A DNA stretch of 64,000 nt from assembly GCA_030544215.1 (NCBI GenBank), contig JARZZO010000004.1:47791980-47855979 (forward strand), given 5' to 3'. Source of the DNA: Zantedeschia hybrid cultivar (lineage: Eukaryota; Streptophyta; Magnoliopsida; Alismatales; Araceae). Positions 34,151 through 45,400 of the stretch are shown in pieces (positions within the stretch are counted from its first letter, which is position 1; every line of letters starts with the position of its first letter). A program made the position numbers and the translations under genes. Under the pieces are notes generated by a model that was not told the origin of the DNA, made no database searches, and saw only the letters and a program-made list of their open reading frames with translations.

Positions 34151-34739
34151 CTTTTATCTAATTTTAGAAGGCTCTAAGAGAATAAATGTCTATATAAGTA
34201 GTGTTGTACTTTAGTCACCTAATTTGATCTTTATCATAACATAGTATAAAGTTCAACGTATGTAGGATGCCCCTCATATTTTGCCTAGTTCAATTGCTCA
34301 CTGTCTAATATTCATTGTGGTTATCTGTTCTTTTCCTCGTAATTACTTTCTAATATTTTTTAATATCTAATGTTATTTTTTCTTTCTAATTTACATTTTG
34401 TTTAAGAAGTCTCTTTCCTTATACAATAACTAAAAATCCTTCCTCCCAATACCATGCACCCCTCTTTTTCTTTCCACTTAGAAATTCTAAGTACCCACTA
34501 TCTCACTTCTCTTTTTTCGTGCTCCCCCTTCTCATCCTTTCTTAATATTCACTAATTGCCATCCCCCCCTCCCCCCCCCACCCAAAAAAAAAAAAACAAG
34601 AGACCACACCTTCAAAGTTTCTAATCTTGTTTCTTTTGCTTATCGCATGTTAGTCAAGTGACAACAAACTTCCTCCTTTCTCCATCAATCCCCTAACATG
34701 ATGCAAGATACCTAACTATCTTTCCCACTCAAACCAAAC
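34151..34739. other. Pyrimidine-rich DNA, no gene
   Basis: Contains a C-rich run (34565-34581) and an A run (34585-34595). Nothing else recognisable. Confidence 0.5.
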
Positions 34740-34744
34740 ATTAG

Positions 34745-36062
34745 TGTGAGTGCTTAAAATGATTGTGTGATTATCATGAAAAATCTTATGTTGTTTAAGT
34801 GCAAAATAAACATATTAAAAAGAAACTAAGTGAAGTGATCGCCAGAAACTTTTGACTTAAAAGTTCCAAAAGAAGGTTTTGATCGCCTACCTGTTTGAAT
34901 GCGGGAAATATTGAGTTCTTGGTTCCCCCTCTTCAGCCGGCTGAAGAAAGAGAGCCATTTCTTGTCTTTGTTCTTGCTGTTGAGGTTGAAGTTGAGGATC
35001 GTCCAGAATTCTTGTGATTTGTTGATTTCCTCCCCTTTTGATTCTTCTTTTGCATCGTGCAGAAAATAGAAAGAAAGATGAAGAAACAATGATGAGAACT
35101 CAAGCAAAGGCAATATCTATTCTAGAAGAAATTTTAAACATGCAACTAAACAAGAAAACTCACTTGCTGAGTGGTCTTTGAAACCCCTTTATCAAATAGG
35201 TTTTGGAAATAATGCTAGTGTTGTGTGTGTTGCATGGAGTGGTGATGAAGAATATAGATTAATGAAATGAAAATGCAGAAACGAATTGAAAAACTTATGC
35301 CGAATGGATTGGATGAAGCCTTGAATGGATGAAGGATCTTGAATGGACGCTGACTTCTGGAAACAGCAGCACTTCGGCGTTTGGACGTTGCTTCGATCTT
35401 CAATTCGCTTCGATCACCGATTCTAACTTAACTCTCTTTTTTTTTTTTAACTCTTCAAGATGCAATGTATTTATAGACTTCTTCTGCGTCCGTGGATTTA
35501 CATGGAAAAAACTTGGGATTTATCCATCTTAACCAACAGATAAATACAGATTAATTCATCTTTATCTGTAATTATCTAAAACGCGTCAACCACTGAAGAC
35601 GCTTTTCAGATTAATTAAGATAAGGATAAACATCCGGGAAACTTATCTTTATCTGTAATTAGCTAAAACGCGTCTACATGTATAGACGTCTTTTACACTA
35701 ATTAAGATAAGGATAAACATCTGGAAGAGAAGTAGAAATAGCTTAGGAAAGCTAAAACGCGTCGTGCCTTACAGACGTCTTTTAGCTAATTAATCAACTG
35801 ATTAAAATTCAAATTTTAAGCGTTAAAATAAAAATAAACTCTAAATGACGTCCACACATGTCGACGTCTTTTATACTTCTTCATATTTTAACTGAAATTT
35901 GAGTTAAAATCAATTTAATTGATTAACTTAAACATATCTGTTAAACCCGACACTCAAAAAGATCAATAAAAATTAATCAATGATTAAATATCATACTATT
36001 CTGAGGCATTATTATATGATATGAAATTTACTCGAAATGACGTCAAAATTAGCGTGTCTACA
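34745..36062 (-). mobile_element. Solo LTR, 1318 bp, minus orientation
   Basis: A perfect 5 bp target duplication ATTAG flanks it (34740-34744, 36063-36067). On the minus strand it opens TGTAGACACGC at 36062 and closes with ...CTCACA at 34745. TGTAGACA is a usual gypsy LTR opening. A TATA box (TCTATAAATAC on the minus strand, 35468-35478) lies between a U3-like part carrying four hairpin subrepeats and a leader-like part. No internal coding region is present, as expected after LTR-LTR recombination. Open frames at 34826-35113 and 35215-35403 fall inside it and are not genes. Confidence 0.9.
35578..35872 (-). repeat. Four hairpin subrepeats in the solo LTR, spacing 87-89 bp
   Basis: Inverted-repeat pairs AAAACGCGTC...GACGYCTTTT occur at 35578-35606, 35665-35694 and 35754-35783, and a variant AAATGACGTC...GACGTCTTTT occurs at 35843-35872. 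The first three are separated by shared AATTAAGATAAGGATAAACA-like text. They stand in the likely U3, upstream of the TATA box, and contain ACGT cores recognised by bZIP factors; enhancer function is inference. Confidence 0.85.
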
Positions 36063-36067
36063 ATTAG

Positions 36068-37557
36068 GTCTCCATTTTTCCATCCTTCTCTTAACCTACT
36101 GCCCTTCACAATTTATCCTCTTGTGCACATGACAATTCTTCTTCATTTTAATAAGTAATGTGACATCTTCACATGAAAGGCTTGTTCTCTTATATAAGAA
36201 TATAGATAATAGACACATAATAACAAGGATGACCAACCCTTCCAAGTTGCTTCTCTACTCCTTGGCCATGGTGGTTGAACTACCATAAGTGGCAAGGACT
36301 CCATGTTTGAAGTTGCTTGAGAATCTGAAAGAAAGGTTGAGAAATAAGGAGGCCCCATTGTGTTTACCTTAAGAGCCACATGAGGATCGTGAGAAAAGGT
36401 GGTGAAATAGGGAGGCCCCAATGTACCACCTAGGTGAGGAGTCGGTTCAAAAGCTCTAGGGACACAATAGTTTCTTTTATCGACAAATGCAACATTACCA
36501 TCCGCTTCCCTCAACAAGTATGTTTCTTTTCAATCTCTAAGGATAGTGGGATGAGATTGTGACTGTGATGGCAAATGGGTTTCTTCTACAAGGACAGTGA
36601 AATGAGGCTAATGTGATTATGATGAGTTATAATTGAAAGGGATGAAGCTTTAAAGTTTGTACCTTATACATTGGTTTGTTTACAATTTTGTTCAAATATT
36701 TGAAAGTGAATTATAGCTTGCTTATTTCTTAAAGTGTAGTTGAGTTAACTCAGCAAGATAGATTTTCATTGGCTAGATGAAGGAGGTCATCTTGACCTGA
36801 AGACTGCTAAACCTATGAGGGCCTATGTGATCAATTACTCTAGTAGTTTTGACAACCTAATCCATCTATCTATGACATATCTGCAGCTTGCCATATCAAT
36901 AAAGTGAATTTTTTTCTAGTCTAATCATATGCTTCAAATCTTTTTCATGGTTCAATCTACTTTTGCTAATATGATTTCATCAAATGTATATTTTTTTGCT
37001 TTGAACTCAAGCTTCTTAGAATACATCTCCACTAGATTTTCTAACCTCCTCCCATACATAGGTGGACACACACACACAAACAAAATCCACTCTGCAATAT
37101 AGTGCACCTCCTCCTATTGGCTGGCCGCACCTATTCATCCTCTCTCTCCACCTACGAGGGCCCACATCACCCACACGCTTATCATCTCTCTCTATATATA
37201 TATATAAAAGTCGACCACCCTACTCATCCTCTCTTTTCACCTAGGAGATCCTACATCACCCACACACCTACCCTCTCCGTGTGTGCATCTATATATGTAT
37301 CCATACATATGTACATAGAGTTCAACTTGATGTGCCGGTGTTTTTATTTATTTATTTTTTGAACATTTTGTGGGTCGGGCCCAACCCCCTTACATGGCTG
37401 TACAATCCGATTTCGGATCGGACATCCCAAAAAAAGATGAAAAATTAAAAATCGACCTCAAATGAACAATAAAAAATTTCAATTTTTTTTTTCAAATACC
37501 GACAGCTGGCTAGTGCAACACGTTTTACTCATATATATATATACATGTACACACACA

Positions 37558-37598
<41 letters not shown>

Positions 37599-39124
37599 TG
37601 GTTAGTATGCAGCTGGCGATCATCCGCATTGCATCTTTTAGGGTTTAAATCCCTTAATTTGTGATGAAAACTAAAATCCCAAGGGATAAAAACAACCCCA
37701 GGGATAATTGGAGTAATCACTTTTTTTTAAAAAAAATTCATCATATGATCGTGAAACTCATATTTAGCCATCTTATCGGACATGCTCAAAAAATAGTTTT
37801 AAATTTTATAAAAACAATTAAAAATAAAAAGTTGCTCCAATTAGTTTCTAGGGTTGTTCCCATCTCATGGAATTTTAGTTTCGATCACCTTAACTGCTTA
37901 AAACCCCAGCCCATTGGCTGCACAACAAGATTCCTCTCTCTCTCATGTATAAATATATATATATATATATACTATATGTATATATATGGGATAGAAGTAA
38001 CAGAAAAAATCCTTGTTACTTATTTCTTAGCCATTGAATCAAATAAAGAAAATCTTATTGTCACTGCCATAATTCAAAGAGTGTTGTGGCACCTGGATGC
38101 CTAATTTTCATAGAGGATAGGGTCTTGATTGTTAAGTGGGATGTGGGAAGAACAAATTCATTTCACAAATATTCTAAATAAGAAATAAAAAATAAATATT
38201 AGATATGTTCCCCATCTTCAGTTTTTTTTTTAATCTGATTTTAAGGAGAAACCTGACAAGGAGTCTACCCCTGTTAGGGGTAGAAAGGCTTCCATGTGCA
38301 CAAACTTTCCAAGTTGAGCGAAAACCACTCAGTACAATGCGTGGAAAGGAAAAGGGTTTTGTAACTCCTGCATTTGACTCCACATTTGACACCACACACA
38401 TGGTACAAATTTCAGGTAAATGAATGGCAAATGCATGAGTAAAATTTGTGACTCTCACTTGTGCTATTTGTACTATGTGTGTTGTGTCAAAAGTGGAGTT
38501 GAATACAAGAGTTATAAAACCGTTTTCCTGCGTGTAAAAGCCATTGTCTTGGAGTCTTCTCTGGTAGGGCCCATTTTCTCATCGATCTTTCTATTCTACA
38601 AAAGCCTCAGATCGAGATGGTTTAATTTAAAGTGTTAACATATTTTTTATGTTACCTAATAATAGCAAAGCTATATATATCCCCCATCATCATATATATA
38701 TATATATTTTTAAATGTTCAATTATCCCCCTAGGTTGCTTCCGTGCCTTAAGGTTTAAATTTCACTGTTCAGATGAAACTCATCCATTGCCATCCAATCA
38801 AGTGCACGCAAAAACTAAAATAAAAAAAATGAAAATAATAAATTATTTCAATTACCCCTTATCGTTTTCCTCAACCCTTGGGGTTTGGGTTTATTCAACA
38901 ATTATGGGGTTTAAAACCCAAGAGTTCAAATGTTGCTAGCAGAGACACTCAATAAATGAACTCTTTCTCTCCTTATATATATATATATATAAACAGACAC
39001 CCCCCCATCACACACATATATACCTAGTACATTTATATCCCTTGCTTGAAACCACTTTGGCAAGGCCCATCGATCGGCGTAGCCAACTCAATTATTTCCA
39101 TCCATACGGATATACAAAGAGATG
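36068..39124. other. Intergenic DNA with microsatellites, no gene
   Basis: No supported coding sequence. It holds an (AC)n(AG)n block (37550-37598), AT runs near 37190, 37950, 38690 and 38980, and dispersed repeat copies near 37370-37500 and 38690-38900. The 124-codon frame at 36143-36517 (minus) has no motif beyond a repeated GPPYF.TF phrase and was not called. Confidence 0.5.
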
Positions 39125-39132
39125 GGAGGTAG

Positions 39133-40575
39133 TAGGAGTGTAAATGGGTCGGGTTAGAACATGATCCGTTTAGATCCGAATTTGACCCGAAATTATTTAC
39201 TTTCAAATTCGATCCGGATCCTAAATTCTAACAGAAATCAAATCGGGTTTTGACCCGATCCGAAATTCTACCCTCCTATCCTCCAAAACCCCAACCCTAA
39301 TGTCCAGGAAACACGCCCCACCCCGCCAACCCCCCTCAAAGAATCCTGGCGACTACAGGTGCACCTGCACCCCTAGCCCGATCGGCCAGCACTGACCCCA
39401 ACGAGTAGAGGGTGGCTACTTCGTCTCCTTCTTCTTGTCCGTCACCTCCGTCGGCTCTGGCTCTAGCGCCTGCTTGGGTTTCTCTGGCGCTCCAGGCAGA
39501 GCTATATGCTTGCTAGTGGCAACGGCGTCACTGCTCTGCCATGCACTAAGGGCTGCATCACGTTTTGATGGAGGCCACAAAGGATGTCGGCTTGGTCTTC
39601 GTCCAAGCCTCTATGCGAGGGCAGTGGCATGCGCTATGCAAGGGTGGAGGATGACCACAGTAGGAGGTGGCGACATCGCCATCGGTGAGGCCAGATTTGA
39701 GGCCCTCGTCAGCACGCTCGATTTTGAGGCCCTTAGAATGGACAACGATGACATCGTTGAAGCTGCCAAGGCCAAGGTAGGTAGCACCAAGCCCCTTGGC
39801 CTAGTTGGGCTTGGGATGGATCGTCTTTTGGGTGTCAGCGAGGGTGTCGATGTAGCGGTGGAAGGAGGCATAGGCGACGGAGTGGTTGGGGTAGTGGATG
39901 TGGTTGGGAAGGGAGAGGGTGATGGCCTCATTGAAGCGGTCGACGGAGAACTACTCGTGGCTTGGTCTCATCTGCCATGGGAGGAGGGCCACAAGAGGTC
40001 ACCATTTCCACGGTGGGGCTGCCATCGGAGGTCCACCACCATTGTCCAGGTTCCGAGATTCGCCTCTTGTAAGTCTGCACAACAACCTGCCCTGCCGACT
40101 CCTTCTTCGGCGCCGGTAGATAGCGCCATTGAGGAGCAGCCTGCAAGAAGATAGAGGCAGGGAGATGGAGCAGAAGGTGGTGGTGCTAGCTGCCTTCGTG
40201 CTGGCGGTGCCTTCATCCTCAGAAGGGTGGCCTTATGACACTATCCGTGAATAGGAGTTCGGGTTTTCTAAGGATTCAGAACCTAATCGGAAATCATACA
40301 ACGCAGATCTACCTAATACTTTGTTTTCGGGTTAAAACTCAGATCCGAATCCGAGTTTAAATTTTAGATTTGGATCGGATTTTGGATCTTGTGATCCGGT
40401 TGATACCCCTAAGAGGCAGCCCTATAAACTTGGATGTCACAAGATGTTTTACCTACCCCGGACAACGCGGATCTACCTAATACTCTGTTTTCGGGTTAAA
40501 ATTCAGATCTAAATCCGAGTTTAAATTTCATATTTGGATCGGATTTCGGATCTTGTGATCCGGTTGATACCCCTA
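39133..40575. mobile_element. hAT-like element carrying a captured gene fragment
   Basis: The left end is TAGGAGTGTAAATGGG and the right end, reverse-complemented, is TAGGGGTATCAACCGG. Flanks GGAGGTAG (39125-39132) and GGAGGCAG (40576-40583) match 7 of 8. Subterminal regions are rich in GATCCGAA and GGATCGGAT. The interior is much more GC-rich than its surroundings and contains a piece of a STI1/HOP gene on the minus strand. No transposase is seen, so it is non-autonomous (Pack-type). The right end is tandemly duplicated (see 40299-40626). Confidence 0.75.
39672..39978 (-). pseudogene. Captured STI1/HOP TPR1 fragment
   Basis: STI1/HOP is the cytosolic co-chaperone linking Hsp70 and Hsp90; its N-terminal TPR domain binds the Hsp70 tail. 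On the minus strand from the ATG at 39978 I read MADETK, then after a frame change FNEAITLSLPNHIHYPNHS, VAYASFHRYIDTLADTQK, a premature TAG where the family has Trp in the segment before AKG, GLGATYLGLGSFNDVIVV, and KGLKIERADEGLKSGL. This follows the family's TPR1 order of helices and NHVLYSNRSAAY-type text. The frameshift, the TAG and the cut-off after the third repeat make it a pseudogene. The large plus-strand frame at 39435-40154 is only its antisense shadow. Source gene lies outside the window. Confidence 0.8.
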
Positions 40576-40626
40576 GGAGGCAGCCCCATAAACTTGGATG
40601 TCACAAGATGCTTACCTATCCCTCAC
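40299..40626. repeat. 164 bp tandem duplication of a transposon end plus its flank
   Basis: Unit 1 (40299-40462) and unit 2 (40463-40626) both read from CAACGC.GATCTACCTAATA through the element terminus GGTTGATACCCCTA, the target-duplication copy and then CTTGGATGTCACAAGATG. They differ at a handful of sites, so the duplication followed insertion. Confidence 0.85.
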
Positions 40627-42370
40627 TCACAAGAGGGGCTTGAAGATGTCAAATCAAAATAAGTGATCCTTTACCCCCTTAGCCATTCTCATCCTGCCAC
40701 ATCTTCCTATCTTTGACTTGAGCATCAAAAGGTATTTTCTAATGCGATCCTAGGAAAATACCTTTTTATGTCGATCGATGGGCCCTGCCAAAGTGGTTTT
40801 GCGTAAGTGGGTTCCCTTTTTATTTTGTTTTTTCTCTCAAACGCTTCCTTCCCTTAGACTTTTGAAAGTTTTAAACTTTATAGAGATTGCCTTGGGCACC
40901 AGCAACCCTGGCAAGATATGATATATAAGATATGAGGTGTATCATCGGCTCTAACTGCATCACCACTATTATCGCAAGCACCATCGGTTGCCCAATCTGG
41001 ATCGACATATTGACACTATAAATTACATTAGAAATATTAAACAATTTTGTGTGTATGATTATTTTGATCTTTAATTTGGTCCTCTATGAAGTGTCTGTTT
41101 TTTTAATCTATTCAACTTTTGTACAATTTGTTTGAGTCCGTATTGTTCATTATGTGAATCAACTGATGTATACTTAAAATATGCAATCAATTTGTTATGA
41201 ATAGTTTGAGATGATGACGGAAAAAAAGGTAAAGAGAAATCTATCTTGATGAACTCATGCTCTTTGATGTAGCTATTATTTAGTATGCTTTAAGAAAACA
41301 TTGTGAAAAACTAGGTTTTTCATATGATCAATCCACATGGTATTTTTTTTTGTCAATCCTCATGGCACTTTTTTTTGGCAATCCTCATGGCACTTTTTTT
41401 TGGCTATCAATTTTAGTTCAAGACAATTGGAAATTAAAATCAATTTAAAGAATGAAAAATTATGACAATTTACAGCACACCAAAGAGCACAACATTTTCT
41501 TTAACTGTTCTTTTGTTTTTACAAAGTCCTCTTTGGAGTCTTCTAAACCTTTTTCGTGGTTTGTTGAAATGGGACTTGGGATTGGATTATTCTTAATTCT
41601 TTGGAACTAGGTTATTGTCTGTTTAAATATCCATACCATTATCATAATAAGGAAGTGTACTATTAATGTCTTAAGAGTGTGTTAATAAAGTGTATTATAG
41701 AAGAGAAATCTTTGTTGCACTATGTGCAGTGCAATGTTTATTGTTTGAATGCATGATCCTTTTTTTAAAAATCTTTCTTGACTGTCCAATAAAAAATCTA
41801 ACGGATGTCGAGGTGAGGTGAACCTCCAACTCGGTAACTTCTTTGAAATAGAAAAATTATGCCACTATATTCCTATCCTATCAAAGATATCGAATGATAG
41901 CACTAGGCGGTGCCCGTCACCTCCCAGTGCAACAAACATTACTCATCATTGAGGGGTGTCATGACAATATTTGCATAGATTAATAGATAATAAATTAAGA
42001 GTAATGTTTGCAGTGCGGCCCAAAAAATGAGAATGTACTTTTTGATCTTTTTTTTATAATCGGTTCGGTCACATCTTACTCATATATTCTTACAAATTGA
42101 TCTACAATTAGATGATCTAAAAATTCAAAAACAAACTTCAATAAATAATAAAAAATATCTTAACGAGGCAACTCCAATAAATTAGAATCTGATTTTTATT
42201 TTTTTTATTTTTAAGACATTCAATTGAAGATCGAATTGTAAAAATATACATTATTACATGATGAGACCGACCATTAAAAAAGTTCAAAAATTCTTTTCCT
42301 CATTTTTTTGATCGCGCGGTCCTCAGTCTGCACGCATGTACACTCATAAATTAGACGATAGAATGCACTG
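40627..42370. other. Upstream intergenic DNA of XRCC2
   Basis: AT-rich, no gene. CCTCATGGCACTTTTTTTTGG-like units repeat in tandem at 41360-41402 (25-26 bp). A dispersed repeat copy lies at about 42060-42270. Confidence 0.5.
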
Positions 42371-42377
42371 AACTAAC

Positions 42378-42443
42378 TTCGCGCCAAAAGAAACACCCGC
42401 CAGACCTCGCCATTCTCCGACCAATCGGAGAGAAAAACCCTAG
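42378..42443 (+). promoter_or_regulatory. XRCC2: XRCC2 proximal promoter: E2F site, CCAAT, telo-box
   Basis: TTCGCGCCAAAA (42378-42389) matches the E2F consensus TTTSSCGC on the minus strand as TTTGGCGC. It is followed by CCAAT (42421-42425) and AAACCCTA (42435-42442, telo-box) just before the GCCATGG start. E2F sites near the start are common in plant DNA replication and repair genes, so S-phase control is a reasonable inference. Confidence 0.6.
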
Positions 42444-42452
42444 GGCTCAGCC

Positions 42453-45400
42453 ATGGAGGCCCGAAGCTGGATCGCGCGCGACGAGAGCGCCAAGGAGATG
42501 CTCGCTAGGACCCTCGCCCAGCGCCCCTTGCTCCTCCTCCCTCCCCTCCACCGCGTCCCCCTCCGCGCGGGCAACGTCGTCGAGATCGTCGGCCCCTCCG
42601 CCTCCGCCAAATCCGAGATCCTGCTGCAGGCAACCCCCTCCTCTCCCCATTCCCCGGCCGCCGTGGCCACCTCCACCCACCCTTCGTCTCGTTTCTCGCT
42701 GCTTATGGTGGCATCTGTGCAGGCCGCCGTCAACTGCATCCTCCCGAAGGAGTGGAACGGCGTGCACTTCGGCGGGCTGGAGAGATTGGTGGTGTACTTT
42801 GATCTAGACTGCCGCTTCGATGTTGTTCGCCTCTCTGAGGTTCTGAGATGGCGGCTGATGGACGCTCGTGGTAAATTTCACGGCTACTCTTGTTTTTGAT
42901 GTCCTTTTTTGTAAAAAAGGAAAAAAGAATTCTACTGAGGTATGCACACAGCAAGAAACGCTGTGATTGGATTATATGTCACGAGTGGGAGAAGGTTGGT
43001 GCGTTCCACTTTGGATTGTGGTGACTGTGTAGACGATGGAGAAGTGATTCTTTGAGGATGTGCATGCTTTGTGATGGCCTGCTACTATTTGGAGCAAATT
43101 TGTGCTCATTGATGACCAAAGTGAAGAAGTTTGCTTGCATGTACATATAATTCACTGGAGATATCTATCTTTGTTAATAAGCCAAGAAAACTGCTATCGA
43201 TTGTCTGACATGTAGCAAGTAAAGGAGAGAATGTGAGACTTGAAAGAGTGGGGGAGAAAGAAAGAGAATGAACATGCATGAATGGGCACTTTTGGGTGAG
43301 AGACGGAGTGTTTTGAAAGGCATGGACTCTTTGGGGATGTAGAGAGAGAGAGAGTGCATGTGTGCGACTGACGTGCACTCTATTAGACGAGTAGGGAGAG
43401 AGTGTGTGGGTGTGGTTGGCCAATAGGAGAATGCTTTACATCATGGAGCGGGTTTTGCTAGTTAACAATCATTTCAGTTGGATCGGTAATGCATGAAGTG
43501 CTGTTGTTAAATGACTCCTGCATCTGACACCTGTGGAGATACCAAACAGGGTTTACCCATGGGGGGATGCCAGTTGGATTGCAGAACGGTGACGGAACTG
43601 TGGATCTGGATGCTCAATGTGATGATGAGTTATTTCTTGCTTGCATGAGGCGCTTCTTGTACATCCGGTGTTACAATAGCTACGAATTTTTGGCTGCTCT
43701 AAAGGCAAGTGCGATGACTTATTTATGTTAGAAGGTTCTGTTCACCAGTTGTATCTCGAAAGCATGCTTATTTAAGTTGCTTCTAGGCAGTTCATGATGT
43801 GGTACCCATATTTTTTTTTTTCTTATGTTGTACATCTTTAATAATGAGTTGCCATGGTGAAAGTTTATCTATGAATTGTGACTCTTGTCACTTCCCAAAA
43901 ATGGAGAAAGTCTATTGTAATTTCTCCATGTCGACTATCTTGTTGGTTCTAAGCTTTATGGGTGGCATCATTTTCAAACTTTTGGTGAAACATTCTAGCT
44001 ATCCTATGTGGTTCTTTATTGTGAATGTTCTGTTAGTATGCAGCTTAGGGAAGAACTCTATTGCCATAAGGAAGGTTGTGAGAAAGGTCAAGAATCTGTT
44101 GCCAAAAGAAAGATATTTAAACATTAAAATTTTCAATTTGCCAGACATGGGAACTTTGCTAATTTATTGCTTCACCATATGTGTGAAATGAATACTCATT
44201 CATTTACTATTTCCGTGTCTGTATTTTTCTTGTAGATATAACTGTAGCTCTTACTTTTAGACAACCACAATCTGTACTTGTTTGTATAGTTGATTTCAAA
44301 TAATTTATTCCTCTTCCATTCTTAACTTGCAGACAATGCATTACCAGATTCAAAGAGAATGTGAAGCACAGGCTGTTGGTGTACGTTTCCTTATGATTGA
44401 TAGGTCTGCAATACTGTCAACATGTTCTGGTTTCCACTAGTCCAAAAAAAAAAAAATTCTTGTTTGTGCTGACGTAATGAATAGATGATGATGTTTTTAT
44501 TCCTTATTTTCCCTATAGATGCCTCAATCTTAAGAACCAGGTTTTAACATGCTTTCTGAAAGAAGTAGATGTTGTGGGCTTTCGGATGGAAGAGATGGGA
44601 TGGAGCATATTTATTCTAATGATTTCTTTGCTCTTGACTAGCAAGACTTGCAGATTTAATGGCATGTATCTTTTAGTTTGTGCTGCTTTTGTAGTTGTTA
44701 AGTTGCAAAAAAACACTGAGGACTTGTTAGTCTTCTGTCTATGTGCCACTTTGTATGGGAGGAATCTCTAATAAGCTGCATTGAACGCGCCCACTCCATT
44801 TGGGTGTTTGGCAGACTTCAGTTCTTGCACACTGGCTTTTTTCTTGGTGTCCAAGTGTTAGAGCATTCGGGACAGGGCTCAGGCTTCCAAATGTATGCAA
44901 CCTTGTACTCTTACCTTCAGCCACCTTCCACCTCCGTCATCACCGATTCCAGGAGTGTCTGTGAAAATCAGCAAGAATCAGCTAAACAAAACAGCAGGAT
45001 GTAGACCTTCAATTGATTCTCTTGGACTTCATGGGGTGCCTTTTTTGGATTGACTCTCCTAGTTGGATTGCTTCTACTACCTCCTGATGTGCCTCGTTAG
45101 ATCCTGGGACTGAAAAGGGTATTAGATTAGGAGATGAGAGTTAATCAGCTTTGGCACCTGTATGCACGTATGTATTTGCTATAATATGACTGCAACTTAA
45201 AATATGGTTGATATGCATTCATACTTGAGCTGTCAGATCCATATTTTGAACCACCCACACTGATCAGAACAGATGAGCGACACTCGATCAAATGGATTGA
45301 GCGACTCCTGATTAACACACTGAGATAAGATTTTTTTCCAATCTTTTTCAACAATAGGATGAAATCTAATGGCCACTAGTTAGATATGACTGGAACTTAC

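Noticed and set aside
34826..35113. 95-codon minus frame as a gene
   Set aside because: Lies inside the solo LTR bounded by the ATTAG duplication.
39435..40154. 239-codon open frame on the plus strand
   Set aside because: Antisense of the captured STI1/HOP fragment, whose family text is on the minus strand; GC-rich codon bias keeps the other strand open.
42440..42767. Two minus-strand frames of about 100 codons
   Set aside because: Antisense shadows of the GC-rich XRCC2 exon 1 and intron 1.
44520..44545. Possible XRCC2 exon after CCCTATAG
   Set aside because: Hits a stop within four codons in the needed frame and lacks the SIGAF-type text, which is found instead at 55757.
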